Notes: a model not told the origin generated them from the sequence alone. Positions 16,671 through 25,375 are shown, counted from the stretch's first letter. The stretch is DNA of 45,502 bases from Caldisericia bacterium (GCA_017992555.1 JAGOOK010000010.1:1-45502), one strand, 5' to 3'. Translations and numbers: made by a program.

Positions 16671-19600
16671 ATGAGGAGAAATCTATTTATTTGGCTGACC
16701 GTTCTGGCCATGGCAAGCTCTATTTTTACTCCATTCTCTTTTAGCAACACATATTCACTTACACCAACGTTTAGCCTGGAGGTAACACCAGGCTGTGGCT
16801 ACAACGTGCTGAAATGGGAGAAAGTAACAGGAGCAACAAACTACTGGATTTACAGAGGCCCTTCCGAGGGCGCTGAATTCGACACCCCGCTGACAGATTT
16901 TCCAATCCCGGATAACACATTTAAAGACGACATCAACATCATAAATGGCACAAAATATTGTTATTTTGTCAGGGCCGTCGATGCAAATGCAAATGAGTTT
17001 GCGCAATCCAAAGAGGCTTGCGGGACACCGACTTGCGAGAACCCTCCTGAGGAAATACCACCAGAGAATGAAGATTGCAGGCTGATGCTGGAATATCAGA
17101 TTGGCAACAAGTACTACAAATCCGGTGATGTCCAGAAAGGCCCTATGGAATCAGCACCTCTTCTTACACAAAACCGCATGTTCCTGCTCATAAGGTATGT
17201 GGCCGAAGAGGTTGGTGCATCAATTGCCTATGATGCAACAACAAAGATTGTCATAATAAAGACGCTGGATGGGCAGACCCTGGAAATCCAGATCGGAAAT
17301 CCGACGGCAAAAGTAAATGGAAGCCCTGTCCAGATCGACCCAAACAACCCACAGGTGGTTGCTTTCATAGTGGGCGGTAGGACAGTCCTCCCAATGAGGT
17401 TTGTGGCCGAAAACCTCGGCGCAACAGGCCCCGAAGACATCAAATGGTTCGAGGCAACAAAAATTGTCCAGTTGCTGTTTGGCGACCCAAACTGTAGAAG
17501 GTGCATGTGCGTCACAGTATCAAAAGTTGACTGCAACGCAAAACCACCGGTCGTATACGGGAAAGACGCCAATGGCAAAGAGTGGCGGATATACCTTTCA
17601 AAAGAACTGTGTCTGAAAGTAAAAGAAGGCGGGTGCTACACATTCTGTGGTTCAATCAGGCAAGGAGCCTCAACACCAACCACAGCAACAGCACTGAACA
17701 CCTACTTCATCGCAACAGTTGTAAAACCGGCCGATTGCCCGTGCAAACAAGAGCCGTACCCGGACTACAAGTGCATGTGCGTAACGATTGAAACCCAGAA
17801 CTGTTCGGCAAACCCGCCAACAGTTTATGGTGTCGATGAAAAGAACCAGAAATGGGTCTTGCAAGTTGATGCCAGCCTCTGCCAGCAAATGACATCTGGA
17901 ACATGCTGGAAAGTTTGCGGGACTGTTGCGGTGACAACCGTAACAGCCATTGCAAACCTTCCGCCGGTAATGAAGGTCACAAGGGCAGTAAAGGTCGATT
18001 GCCCATGCGGTGGGAACCAGGCACCAAGATGCCTCTGCATGAAGATCGAAAAAGTCGACTGTGCAAGCGCGCCGCCAATGGCGTGGGGCACCGACAAAAA
18101 CGGCAAACCGTGGGTGATGGAGTTGGACGAGAAGATGTGTCTGGAGCTAAAACCAGGCTCCTGCTACATAATATGCGGGCATGTCCAGCCGCAATCCACA
18201 GCAACAACGTATGTACAGGCAAAGAGGATTAAGGTTGTAAGATTTGAAAAGATTGAATGTGAACAGTGCAAGCCAGACGAAAAATGCTTCTGCGTAAAAA
18301 TCGACCGCGTGGATTGCAATGCGGCCCAGCCAACCGTTTATGGCTATGATGAAAATGGCAAGCTTTGGGCACTCTATGTTGATTCAAAATGGTGTGCCGA
18401 CATGCAACCCGGAACTTGCTGGAGAGTGTGCGGAAATCCGCCAGAAATCATCCGTGTCGACAGCCTGCCCTGGATGAAAGTCACAAGGGCAGAAAAAATC
18501 GATTGCTCCAAATGCCCAGTCAAGGAACAAAAGGAAAATTGTATTTGCCTGACGGTAGAAAGGGTCGACTGCAATTCAGACAAACCAATGCTTTATGGCA
18601 AAGACGAGAACGGAAAATTTTTCTCGCTCCTTCTCTCAAAAGAGCTTTGCGAAAAATATTCAAACTACCTAGTCCCTGGAAAGTGCTTGAAAGTTTGCTA
18701 TATAATCACGGATTCAACGCTTGCAGTCACAATGAAGGTCACATCAATAGCGCCTGTCGAGTGCCCCTGCGAAGCGCAAAAAGAGAAATGTTTGTGCATA
18801 ACACTGGAAAGGGTCGACTGCACAAGTGAGAACCCGACGGCACTTGGGAAAGACGAGAGCGGACAAACACGGTGGTCGCTTGGCCTCTCAAAGGAACTCT
18901 GTGCCAAGTACGCCAACTATCTTGTCCCGGGCAAGTGTTTAAAGGTCTGCGGGGTGCCAAAGCCAAGCCCATTAAGTTCTGCGCTGTATATGGAAGTCAC
19001 CTCAATCACCCCGGTGGAATGCCCATGCAAGGAAGAAACAAAGCTTGACTGTTTCTGTGTGAAGATCGAAAAGAAAGACTGCGAGAATCTTTTGCTTTAC
19101 GCCACAATCGATGGCAAGACCCTAATACTTTCGGTATCAGCCGAACTGTGCAAGATGGCAGAGCCCGGAACATGCTGGTGGGTCTGCGGAAGAAAGGTAG
19201 AGGTTGCTGGTGCTGTTCCATATTTCAAGGTTGAAAAATACGAAAAGAGAGACTGCCCCTGCGGGACAGAACAGCCAAAAGAAGAGTGCTTCTGCGTGAC
19301 GATTGACCGTTTTGCATGTGACCAGGACCCACCAATGATCTGGGGCAAGGACAAAAAAGGGAACCAGGTCGTGCTTGTAGTCAGCAAGGAGATATGCCTG
19401 AAGTATGCGGAGGCGCTTGGCCCTGGAAAGTGCGTCGAGATTTGCGCAATTAAAACAACGCTTGCAAGCGGACTTGTTGTGTGGAAGGTAACAAAAATAA
19501 GCCAGACGAACTGCCCATGCGAAGAAAAACCGCCAGAAGAAATTTGCAGATGCGTCACGATCAAAAAAGTAGACTGCACAGCAAAACCACCAATGGTTTG

Positions 19601-22064
19601 GGGTGTCGATGAAAACGGCAACGAGATCACCCTAGCTCTTGAGAGCTGGATGTGCGACAGGTATGCAAACTATCTGGTCCCAGAAAAATGCATCAAGGTG
19701 TGTGGCGTCTGGTCAAAGATTGCAATAAGCGACACGGTGTCTATTGAGGTGCTCAAACTGACAAAAATCGTCCCTGTTGAATGTCCATGCAAGCAGGGGC
19801 CAAAACCAGACTGCTTCTGTATACAAGTTGAGAAAAAAGATTGCGAACGCGGAATTTTGTACGCAAAGATTGGAGAAAAAACCATCATGCTGATGGTCCC
19901 TCCAGAGCTTTGCAAAATGGCAGAGCCAGGAACATGCTGGTGGGTCTGTGGCGAGTGGTCAGAGCAGGTTAGTGCAGCACCTTATTTTAAGGTCACAAAA
20001 TTTGAAAAGAGGGACTGCCCGTGCGAAAAACCGCCTGAGGAGATTTGCCACTGCGTAACATTAAGAAAAGTAGATTGCAATTCAGACCCGCCAATTGCGA
20101 TGGGTGTGGACGAGAACGGGAACGAAATAAACATCCTGCTGACAAAAGAGCTGTGCGAGAAGTTTGGCGACAAACTCTCCCCTGGCAAGTGCTTCAAGGT
20201 CTGCGGGAAAATGGTCAAGGTCGCCCTGGCACCCAATGTCGATGCGCTGGCATTGAAGCTGACCTACATAAACCAGGTCGACTGCCCGTGTGTCCAGCTC
20301 CCCAAGGAAGAATGTTTTTGCGTGACGATCGAGAAGATTTCATGTGAAAGCGACCCGCCAATGATCTGGGGCAAAGACAAGGCCGGTAATGCCATTGTGC
20401 TCGTGCTTTCAAAAGAGCTTTGTGACAAATACGCCAACTATCTCGTCTCAGGCAAATGCATTGAAGTCTGTGGAACCAAAACAACACTGGCAGATGGGCA
20501 AATTGCGTGGAAGCTTTCTTTAATCAAGATGGTTGATTGCCCTTGTGGAGAAAAACCACCGGAAGAAATATGCCATTGCGTAACGATCAAAAAGGTCGAC
20601 TGCACGGCAAAACCACCCATGGTTTGGGGTGTCGATGAGAATGGCAATGAGATAACCCTCGTGCTTGAGAGCTGGATGTGCGACAGGTACGCAAACTACC
20701 TGGTTCCAGAAAAATGCATCAAGGTGTGTGGCATCTGGTCAAAGATTGCCATAAGCGACACGGTGTCCATCAAAGTGCTGAAACTGACAAAAATCTACCC
20801 AGTCGATTGCCCATGCAAAGAACAAGAACCTGACTGTTTCTGCATGGAGGTACTCAGAAGGGACTGCGAGAAAGGCATACTGTATGTAAAGATCGGCGAG
20901 AAGACGGTCATGATGACCGTTCCTGCCGACTTGTGCAAGATGGCAGAAGTGGGCACTTGCTGGTGGGTCTGCGGCGAGTGGGTTGAGAACCCCGGCGCAG
21001 CACCATCATTCAAGCTTTTGAAAATCGAAAAGAGGGACTGCCCATGCGAGAAGCCGCCTGAGGAGATTTGCCATTGTGTGACAATAAGGAAGGTAGACTG
21101 CACAAGGGAACCACCGCTTGTCTGGGGCGTGGACGAGAACGGGAATGAGATAGTATTGGTTCTTTCAAAGGAATTGTGCCAGAAATGGGCCAATTACATC
21201 GTCCCCGGAAGGTGCGTCAAGGTCTGTGGCCAGATGGTAAAGTATCCGATTGATGCCTCAACCACAGGGCTTGGGCTGAAAATCACCAAACTAGAACCAA
21301 CCGAGTGTCCATGCCAGGAAACCCAAAAAGAAGAATGTATCTGCCTTGAGATAACAGACAGCAGCTGTGGAGAAGGGAAATACGTTGCATACGGCAAGCA
21401 ATCAAACGGAAGGACATGGATGCTGGAGCTTGGGCCGGACATATGCAAACTGTTTGTAAAGGGTACATGCTGGAAGGTCTGTGGCATTGTGACCGCCCCA
21501 ACTACCAGGGGTGGGCCAGCAAAGATGAAGGTCACAAAATATGAAAAAGTGGATTGCCCCTGTGATTCCGGGCAAACCGAATGCTATTGCTTGACTGTCC
21601 TGAAAGCTGACTGCAACGCAAACCCGCCGGTTTTATACACCAAGGACGCAAAAGGCAGGGAAATAAAAGTCATCCTGACCAGCGACATGCTCAGGATATG
21701 CTACCTTGCAAAACCTGGGACATGCTGGAAAGTTTGCGGAAAACTGACCCGCCTTGACTCGGGGGAATATGTCATCTACGCATCGACAATAACTGCTATC
21801 GATTGTCCGTGCGCAGGTTCCCAGGACTGCAAGTGGATAAGAGGCATCGTCAGTTACGTCAGATATGCCAACAACAAATGGCAGATTGGCTTCAAGCGCT
21901 GTGACGGGACCGAGACAGTGTATGTTGCAAATGAAGACCTTATAGACATAACAAGGAAGTATAAGCTCTCGCAATACAAGGGATGCGCAGAGCTGTGCAT
22001 CAATGACAACAATGAGATAGTAGGCTGGAAGGCACTCCCGGACCAGGATTGCTGCCCAAAATAA
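16671..22064 (+). CDS. Giant secreted protein with 17 eight-cysteine repeats
   Basis: Secreted protein of 1797 residues, no recognised overall family. Order: signal peptide (1-25), fibronectin-III-like domain (about 38-122), copper-amine-oxidase-type stalk domain (about 136-275). Seventeen tandem repeats of about 78-90 residues follow (278-1719), then a divergent C-terminal module (1720-1797). A typical repeat reads CxCVxI-xKVDC, PPxVWGxDENGNE, LSKELC, PGKCxKVCG and ends DCPC, giving eight cysteines. Even cysteine number and export suggest disulfide-locked beta modules, or metal binding. Copies 7, 10 and 14 are a shorter variant lacking the PPxxxG segment. Repeats 8-11 and 12-15 are a duplicated block of 1026 bases. 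A clear promoter, AAAGGAG site and terminator show a single-gene unit. A sheath, fibre or adhesin role is inference. Confidence 0.85.
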   Translation: MRRNLFIWLTVLAMASSIFTPFSFSNTYSLTPTFSLEVTPGCGYNVLKWEKVTGATNYWIYRGPSEGAEFDTPLTDFPIPDNTFKDDINIINGTKYCYFVRAVDANANEFAQSKEACGTPTCENPPEEIPPENEDCRLMLEYQIGNKYYKSGDVQKGPMESAPLLTQNRMFLLIRYVAEEVGASIAYDATTKIVIIKTLDGQTLEIQIGNPTAKVNGSPVQIDPNNPQVVAFIVGGRTVLPMRFVAENLGATGPEDIKWFEATKIVQLLFGDPNCRRCMCVTVSKVDCNAKPPVVYGKDANGKEWRIYLSKELCLKVKEGGCYTFCGSIRQGASTPTTATALNTYFIATVVKPADCPCKQEPYPDYKCMCVTIETQNCSANPPTVYGVDEKNQKWVLQVDASLCQQMTSGTCWKVCGTVAVTTVTAIANLPPVMKVTRAVKVDCPCGGNQAPRCLCMKIEKVDCASAPPMAWGTDKNGKPWVMELDEKMCLELKPGSCYIICGHVQPQSTATTYVQAKRIKVVRFEKIECEQCKPDEKCFCVKIDRVDCNAAQPTVYGYDENGKLWALYVDSKWCADMQPGTCWRVCGNPPEIIRVDSLPWMKVTRAEKIDCSKCPVKEQKENCICLTVERVDCNSDKPMLYGKDENGKFFSLLLSKELCEKYSNYLVPGKCLKVCYIITDSTLAVTMKVTSIAPVECPCEAQKEKCLCITLERVDCTSENPTALGKDESGQTRWSLGLSKELCAKYANYLVPGKCLKVCGVPKPSPLSSALYMEVTSITPVECPCKEETKLDCFCVKIEKKDCENLLLYATIDGKTLILSVSAELCKMAEPGTCWWVCGRKVEVAGAVPYFKVEKYEKRDCPCGTEQPKEECFCVTIDRFACDQDPPMIWGKDKKGNQVVLVVSKEICLKYAEALGPGKCVEICAIKTTLASGLVVWKVTKISQTNCPCEEKPPEEICRCVTIKKVDCTAKPPMVWGVDENGNEITLALESWMCDRYANYLVPEKCIKVCGVWSKIAISDTVSIEVLKLTKIVPVECPCKQGPKPDCFCIQVEKKDCERGILYAKIGEKTIMLMVPPELCKMAEPGTCWWVCGEWSEQVSAAPYFKVTKFEKRDCPCEKPPEEICHCVTLRKVDCNSDPPIAMGVDENGNEINILLTKELCEKFGDKLSPGKCFKVCGKMVKVALAPNVDALALKLTYINQVDCPCVQLPKEECFCVTIEKISCESDPPMIWGKDKAGNAIVLVLSKELCDKYANYLVSGKCIEVCGTKTTLADGQIAWKLSLIKMVDCPCGEKPPEEICHCVTIKKVDCTAKPPMVWGVDENGNEITLVLESWMCDRYANYLVPEKCIKVCGIWSKIAISDTVSIKVLKLTKIYPVDCPCKEQEPDCFCMEVLRRDCEKGILYVKIGEKTVMMTVPADLCKMAEVGTCWWVCGEWVENPGAAPSFKLLKIEKRDCPCEKPPEEICHCVTIRKVDCTREPPLVWGVDENGNEIVLVLSKELCQKWANYIVPGRCVKVCGQMVKYPIDASTTGLGLKITKLEPTECPCQETQKEECICLEITDSSCGEGKYVAYGKQSNGRTWMLELGPDICKLFVKGTCWKVCGIVTAPTTRGGPAKMKVTKYEKVDCPCDSGQTECYCLTVLKADCNANPPVLYTKDAKGREIKVILTSDMLRICYLAKPGTCWKVCGKLTRLDSGEYVIYASTITAIDCPCAGSQDCKWIRGIVSYVRYANNKWQIGFKRCDGTETVYVANEDLIDITRKYKLSQYKGCAELCINDNNEIVGWKALPDQDCCPK
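17502..21827 (+). repeat. Seventeen tandem ~255-bp coding repeats
   Basis: Each unit starts at a Cys-x-Cys codon pair and ends after an Asp-Cys-Pro-Cys motif. Unit length is about 234-270 bases. The unit spacing stays in frame throughout, and most copies have diverged at third codon positions, so the array is old and under protein-level selection. Confidence 0.85.
19287..21335 (+). repeat. Duplicated four-repeat block, period 1026 bp
   Basis: Block one (19287-20312, repeats 8-11) and block two (20313-21335, repeats 12-15) align in order. Equivalent points are exactly 1026 bases apart, for example 19551 and 20577, and the final repeat of block two is one codon shorter. Repeats 9 and 13 are nearly identical in protein and close in DNA. 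Confidence 0.85.
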
Positions 22065-22082
22065 CTTTAAGCAGATTTTCTG

Positions 22083-22113
22083 AAAAAAGAGGGAGCAAAA
22101 CTCCCTCTTTTTT
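22083..22113 (+). terminator. Terminator after the cysteine-repeat gene
   Basis: Perfect 13-bp stem (22083-22095 with 22101-22113), loop CAAAA, with a run of six T at the 3' side. The A/T ends make it potentially active in both directions. Confidence 0.9.
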
Positions 22114-22132
22114 ATTTTAGCTGGCTGGAGGC

Positions 22133-22161
22133 TTGAAGACTTGCCAATCTGGTAATAATAT
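22133..22161 (+). promoter_or_regulatory. Promoter placed for leaderless transcription
   Basis: TTGAAG (22133-22138), 17-base spacer, TAATAT (22156-22161). The ATG follows at 22170, eight bases beyond the -10 box, and no ribosome site is present. Confidence 0.7.
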
Positions 22162-22169
22162 CTAGCCAA

Positions 22170-23327
22170 ATGAAAACTGGATTTGTCCAAAAAAACCTGG
22201 TTCTGGTTGTTATGGTCGCCCTGCTGATGTCGTCATGCACCGGGGTGTTCAATGAAGGTCCCGGCCCTTCCGGAGGGTGCGACTGGTCAATGTTTGGCCA
22301 GAGTCCGTCACACAATTCGTCGGTGCATGGTACTTGCGGGCCGCAGACGAGCGACCTCATAAAAAAATGGGCCTTCGCAACAAAGGGGCCAATAACCTCG
22401 TCCTGTGCATTTGAAAACGGAAAGTGCTTCTTCGGATGTTTCGACAAAAACCTTTATTGCATCGACAGTATTGAGGGTTCGCTGATATGGAAGCATGAAA
22501 CTGGCGGAACCGTTGGTTCACCGGCAGTTTCTGGCGGGTATGTCTGCTTTGCAAGCCAGGACAAAAAGCTTTACTGCCTCAGCTCTGCCACAGGTGAAAC
22601 AGTCTGGGAAATTGAAGGTACCCAGAACTTCTCCTCACCCACGATCTACCAGTCAAAAATCTACTATGCCTCGATAGACCGCAATGTTTACTGCGTCGAC
22701 CTGTCTTCCGGCCAGGAAGCATGGCGTTTTGAAACAAAAGGTCCGATAGGCTCCTCGGTTACAGTGGCAAATGACAGGGCATACGTTGGCTCGAATGACT
22801 ACAACGTGTATTGTCTGAACGCCAAAAACGGGAATGAGCTGTGGTCTTTCAAGACAGACAACGCCGTCGTTTCAACGCCATCTGTCTGGGGGGACAGGGT
22901 GTTTTTTGGCTCCTACGACGACAAGATATACTGCCTGAATGCAACAACTGGCGAGAAGATATGGGAATTCAAGACGGGCGGAGACATTGTCTCGACACCT
23001 TCGGTCTACATTGACAGGCTCATCGTCGGTTCAAACGCTGGAGTTGTCTACTGTGTTTCGATAGAAGACGGCAAAGAGCTCTGGTCATTTGACCCGGGCC
23101 TCTGGGTGCCTATTCCTTCAACGCCAGCAATTGCAGGCACAAAAATGTTTGTCGGTTCGGCAGACAAGAACGTTTACCTGATTGACACGATCACAGGCAA
23201 AAAGCTGTGGCATTTTGAAACCAGCGACAGGATTTTCGCCTCCCCTGCCATATATAAAAACATGGTCTACATTGGCTCTGCAGACGGGAAACTCTACTGC
23301 TTCGAGGACAAGGCAATCAGTAAATAG
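22170..23327 (+). CDS. PQQ-type beta-propeller lipoprotein
   Basis: Lipid-anchored extracytoplasmic protein of 385 residues. The signal peptide ends in a lipobox around MSSC (Cys23). The rest consists of about eight PQQ-like propeller blades, each with a strand such as LYCLSSATGETVWE, then SP(A/T)(V/I), then a VYVGS/VFFGS strand. It resembles BamB and other PQQ_2 repeat proteins. There is no dehydrogenase active site, so a scaffold or binding role is likely. Many blades carry a Cys in the strand (YC, FC). It lies after the terminator of the cysteine-repeat gene with its own promoter, so it is separately controlled although possibly related in surface assembly. Confidence 0.85.
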   Translation: MKTGFVQKNLVLVVMVALLMSSCTGVFNEGPGPSGGCDWSMFGQSPSHNSSVHGTCGPQTSDLIKKWAFATKGPITSSCAFENGKCFFGCFDKNLYCIDSIEGSLIWKHETGGTVGSPAVSGGYVCFASQDKKLYCLSSATGETVWEIEGTQNFSSPTIYQSKIYYASIDRNVYCVDLSSGQEAWRFETKGPIGSSVTVANDRAYVGSNDYNVYCLNAKNGNELWSFKTDNAVVSTPSVWGDRVFFGSYDDKIYCLNATTGEKIWEFKTGGDIVSTPSVYIDRLIVGSNAGVVYCVSIEDGKELWSFDPGLWVPIPSTPAIAGTKMFVGSADKNVYLIDTITGKKLWHFETSDRIFASPAIYKNMVYIGSADGKLYCFEDKAISK

Positions 23328-23350
23328 TTTAAAAAACTGGCTGAAATTCA

Positions 23351-23375
23351 AAAACCCTGCCAAAGGCAGGGTTTT
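23351..23375 (+). terminator. Terminator after the beta-propeller gene
   Basis: ACCCTGCC/GGCAGGGT stem with an AAA loop and flanking A and T runs; the T-run on the plus strand is six long. Confidence 0.9.
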
Positions 23376-23480
23376 TTGCTTTCTGGAACTTTTTTGGAAC
23401 AAAACCCGAAAATCTTTTGTAAGGGTTGTATCGGGAATGACCTCCCCGATCCAAAGCAAGTTAAAACTTTTTCCTCTCCT

Positions 23481-23510
23481 AAAAAAGGCCCCGCCGACCC
23501 CGGGGCTTTT
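23481..23510 (-). terminator. Terminator serving the leftward radical SAM gene
   Basis: GCCCCG (23488-23493) pairs with CGGGGC (23501-23506), with a bulged G. On the minus strand it is followed by six T (complement of 23481-23486). It lies about 105 bases past the radical SAM/SPASM stop and is convergent with the previous terminator. Confidence 0.75.
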
Positions 23511-23612
23511 GTTTTTACAGGTCGATAATTGCACAAATAAATGGCTTAAAAATCGTATCTGTCATTTGAATTTACAAAAATAAAAAAAATAATACAATTT
23601 CTACGCATGTGC

Positions 23613-24686
23613 TTATGAGTAGCAATCTCGTGCAATCAGTTCTTTGTTGCGTAATGGCAATATTGGACATATTTGGCAAATTGCAAATCTATATCCACAT
23701 TTCTTACATACCTCAGGCAAGCACCCAGAGAATTTCTCCCATCTTTCCATAAAATCTAAAAAAATACCCGACGAGAGGACTTCATCGAAGGTGCCACATT
23801 TTTTGATATCAGGCAAATCATTCTTTTTATATAAGATATTTGCCTGGTATAAGCATGGCACTATCTTTCCAGAAGAGGTTATTATTATCACTTTTGTAAT
23901 TGCATCACAGGTTGTTTCAAATTGCGCACTCATAACACCGCACTTGGATTTACCTATTGAATGTTCAATAATTTTAGGTTTAAAATTTACCCTAATATTG
24001 GTATATTTTGATGCCTCATGTATGGCATCAATTAGCTTGGGCATTAATTCTATCATATTCTTATCATCAATCACCATATCCTTATTGACAGAAGCTCTGC
24101 CCTCTGGAACCATTGCATTAAGATACATAAAATCTGGAGAAATCTTTTTAACAAAATCTCCAAGCTTATCTATTTTATCAGACCACAAAGAATTTATGGT
24201 CATATCAATTACTATCTTGGGATAATTAATATTTTTTTCACTTCTGATAAGTTTAATTGTTTTAATCGTTGTAGAAGTTCTTTCGAATGTACCCGAACCC
24301 CTTATGAAATCGTTGGAATAAGTATCTATTCCATCATAAGAAAAACTTATCGAATTAGTTTCAACTCTACATAGCTCTCTAGAGTATCTATTATCAATCA
24401 ATTGAGAATTTGTATTGAAACTAGTTTTGATACCATTTTTTTTAGCAAAATAGATTATATCTATAAAATCAGGCCTTGTTGTAGGTTCACCTCCAAGAAA
24501 ATGAACATGATTTATGCCCCATTTTGAAAGTTTAGAGATACCAGATAAAATATCATTTGTCTTAAGCGTGCCATCACACGGTGGTGATGGCACGCTTTCA
24601 TCTAATTCACATACTTGACAATGTTTACATGCCAAATTGCACTGATCTGTTATATACCAACGTACAGTTGGTGATATGCTGATCAT
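23613..24686 (-). CDS. Radical SAM/SPASM peptide-maturase-like enzyme
   Basis: The 357-residue protein has the cluster motif CNLACKHC (Cys16, Cys20, Cys23) and the SAM motif LGGEP (64-68). Its C-terminal part is rich in cysteine (249, 260, 278, 297, 322, 327, 330, 337, 340, 355), a SPASM domain that should hold auxiliary 4Fe-4S clusters. SPASM radical SAM enzymes commonly modify ribosomally made peptides or proteins. It begins six bases after the stop of a 99-residue peptide gene that has a strong ribosome site, the usual precursor-maturase order. Codon use is visibly more AT-rich than in flanking genes, suggesting horizontal transfer. No transporter or protease lies beside it. Enzyme class is firm, substrate inferred. 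Confidence 0.88.
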   Translation of the reverse strand: MISISPTVRWYITDQCNLACKHCQVCELDESVPSPPCDGTLKTNDILSGISKLSKWGINHVHFLGGEPTTRPDFIDIIYFAKKNGIKTSFNTNSQLIDNRYSRELCRVETNSISFSYDGIDTYSNDFIRGSGTFERTSTTIKTIKLIRSEKNINYPKIVIDMTINSLWSDKIDKLGDFVKKISPDFMYLNAMVPEGRASVNKDMVIDDKNMIELMPKLIDAIHEASKYTNIRVNFKPKIIEHSIGKSKCGVMSAQFETTCDAITKVIIITSSGKIVPCLYQANILYKKNDLPDIKKCGTFDEVLSSGIFLDFMERWEKFSGCLPEVCKKCGYRFAICQICPILPLRNKELIARDCYS

Positions 24687-24692
24687 TAACTT

Positions 24693-24992
24693 TTACAATT
24701 CTCCTGGCGTTTCAAATGCTGATCTTAAAAAACAGCAAATTATGCCACTATTTACGTCTCCTTCCATTAATTCATCAATTGTTACTTTGATCGCCCTTGT
24801 AGTTGCATGCAAGGACACCGCAGATAGAGCTTTTGCATAATCGTTAAGGACCTTGTTTTCTTCATCAGTTAACGTCAAACCAGCCTCTTTGAGCAAAATG
24901 GGCAACTTTTTGTAACGATTCATTTTATCCTCTTCATTATATTTTTCCACCAGCGATTGAAATTTCTTTACATCAAGCTTTCTTTCAGGCAT
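24693..24992 (-). CDS. 99-residue peptide, candidate radical SAM substrate
   Basis: Small protein of no recognised family. The start at 24992 is fixed by GGAGGG five bases upstream; an ATG five codons earlier would overlap that site. The first 75 or so residues are charged and predicted helical (RKLDVKKFQ, LLKEAGLTLTDEENKVLNDY). The last 20 change character and contain the only two cysteines, adjacent, in SGIICCFLRSAF, ending TPGEL. A leader-plus-core layout directly before a SPASM enzyme suits a RiPP precursor, although the leader is long. An alternative is a small regulator or carrier protein. There is no paralogue in the window. Confidence 0.65.
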   Translation of the reverse strand: MPERKLDVKKFQSLVEKYNEEDKMNRYKKLPILLKEAGLTLTDEENKVLNDYAKALSAVSLHATTRAIKVTIDELMEGDVNSGIICCFLRSAFETPGEL

Positions 24993-25347
24993 TTGAACCC
25001 TCCTCATTTATTTGAATATAGATTTAATACAAACTTACTATTAATCAATAATCCATATTTTAAATGTATATATTATTAATTTATTGCTAAATATATTTAT
25101 AATTATTTTATATAAATTATAAACCAAATTATCAAATATTGAAGAAAAACCGATTATCAAAAAAATTTTGAAAAATAATATTGATAATTTTTACATTTTT
25201 ATGTGTTATATCTTTAATAAACATAAAAAATATAATTATACCAAGTTAATTCACTTTCCCGCTAATTTTTAGCGGCTAATTCTATAAAATTTAAAGCGAC
25301 ATTAAATAAACAGATATATTTAGCAAGAGCGGCGTTCCTTAAAAAAC
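24993..25347. other. Very AT-rich intergenic region with half-site repeats
   Basis: There are no genes between the peptide gene and the TetR promoter. It contains the GGAGGG ribosome site of the peptide gene. The octamer ATTATCAA occurs at 25128-25135 and 25153-25160, exactly 25 bases apart, and its complement lies at 25181-25188. A 7-bp stem-loop CCGCTAA-TTT-TTAGCGG (25259-25275) lacks a T-run. Several TATAAT-like boxes exist but none can be chosen because of base composition. Confidence 0.55.
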
Positions 25348-25375
25348 TTGACAAATCAAAATTAACGATTATGAT
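25348..25375 (+). promoter_or_regulatory. Promoter placed for leaderless transcription of the TetR gene
   Basis: TTGACA (25348-25353), 16-base spacer, TATGAT (25370-25375). The first usable ATG downstream is at 25383, seven bases after the -10 box. The in-frame ATGs at 25371 and 25374 lie inside the -10 box and cannot be in the transcript. Confidence 0.75.

Noticed and set aside
17502-21827. Periodic repeats considered as a CRISPR-like or satellite array
   Set aside because: Units are in-frame, about 255 bases, diverged at third codon positions and encode conserved cysteines, so they are protein repeats.
25259-25275. 7-bp stem-loop CCGCTAA-TTT-TTAGCGG considered as a terminator
   Set aside because: No T-run on either strand and no gene end nearby; left as unexplained structure.
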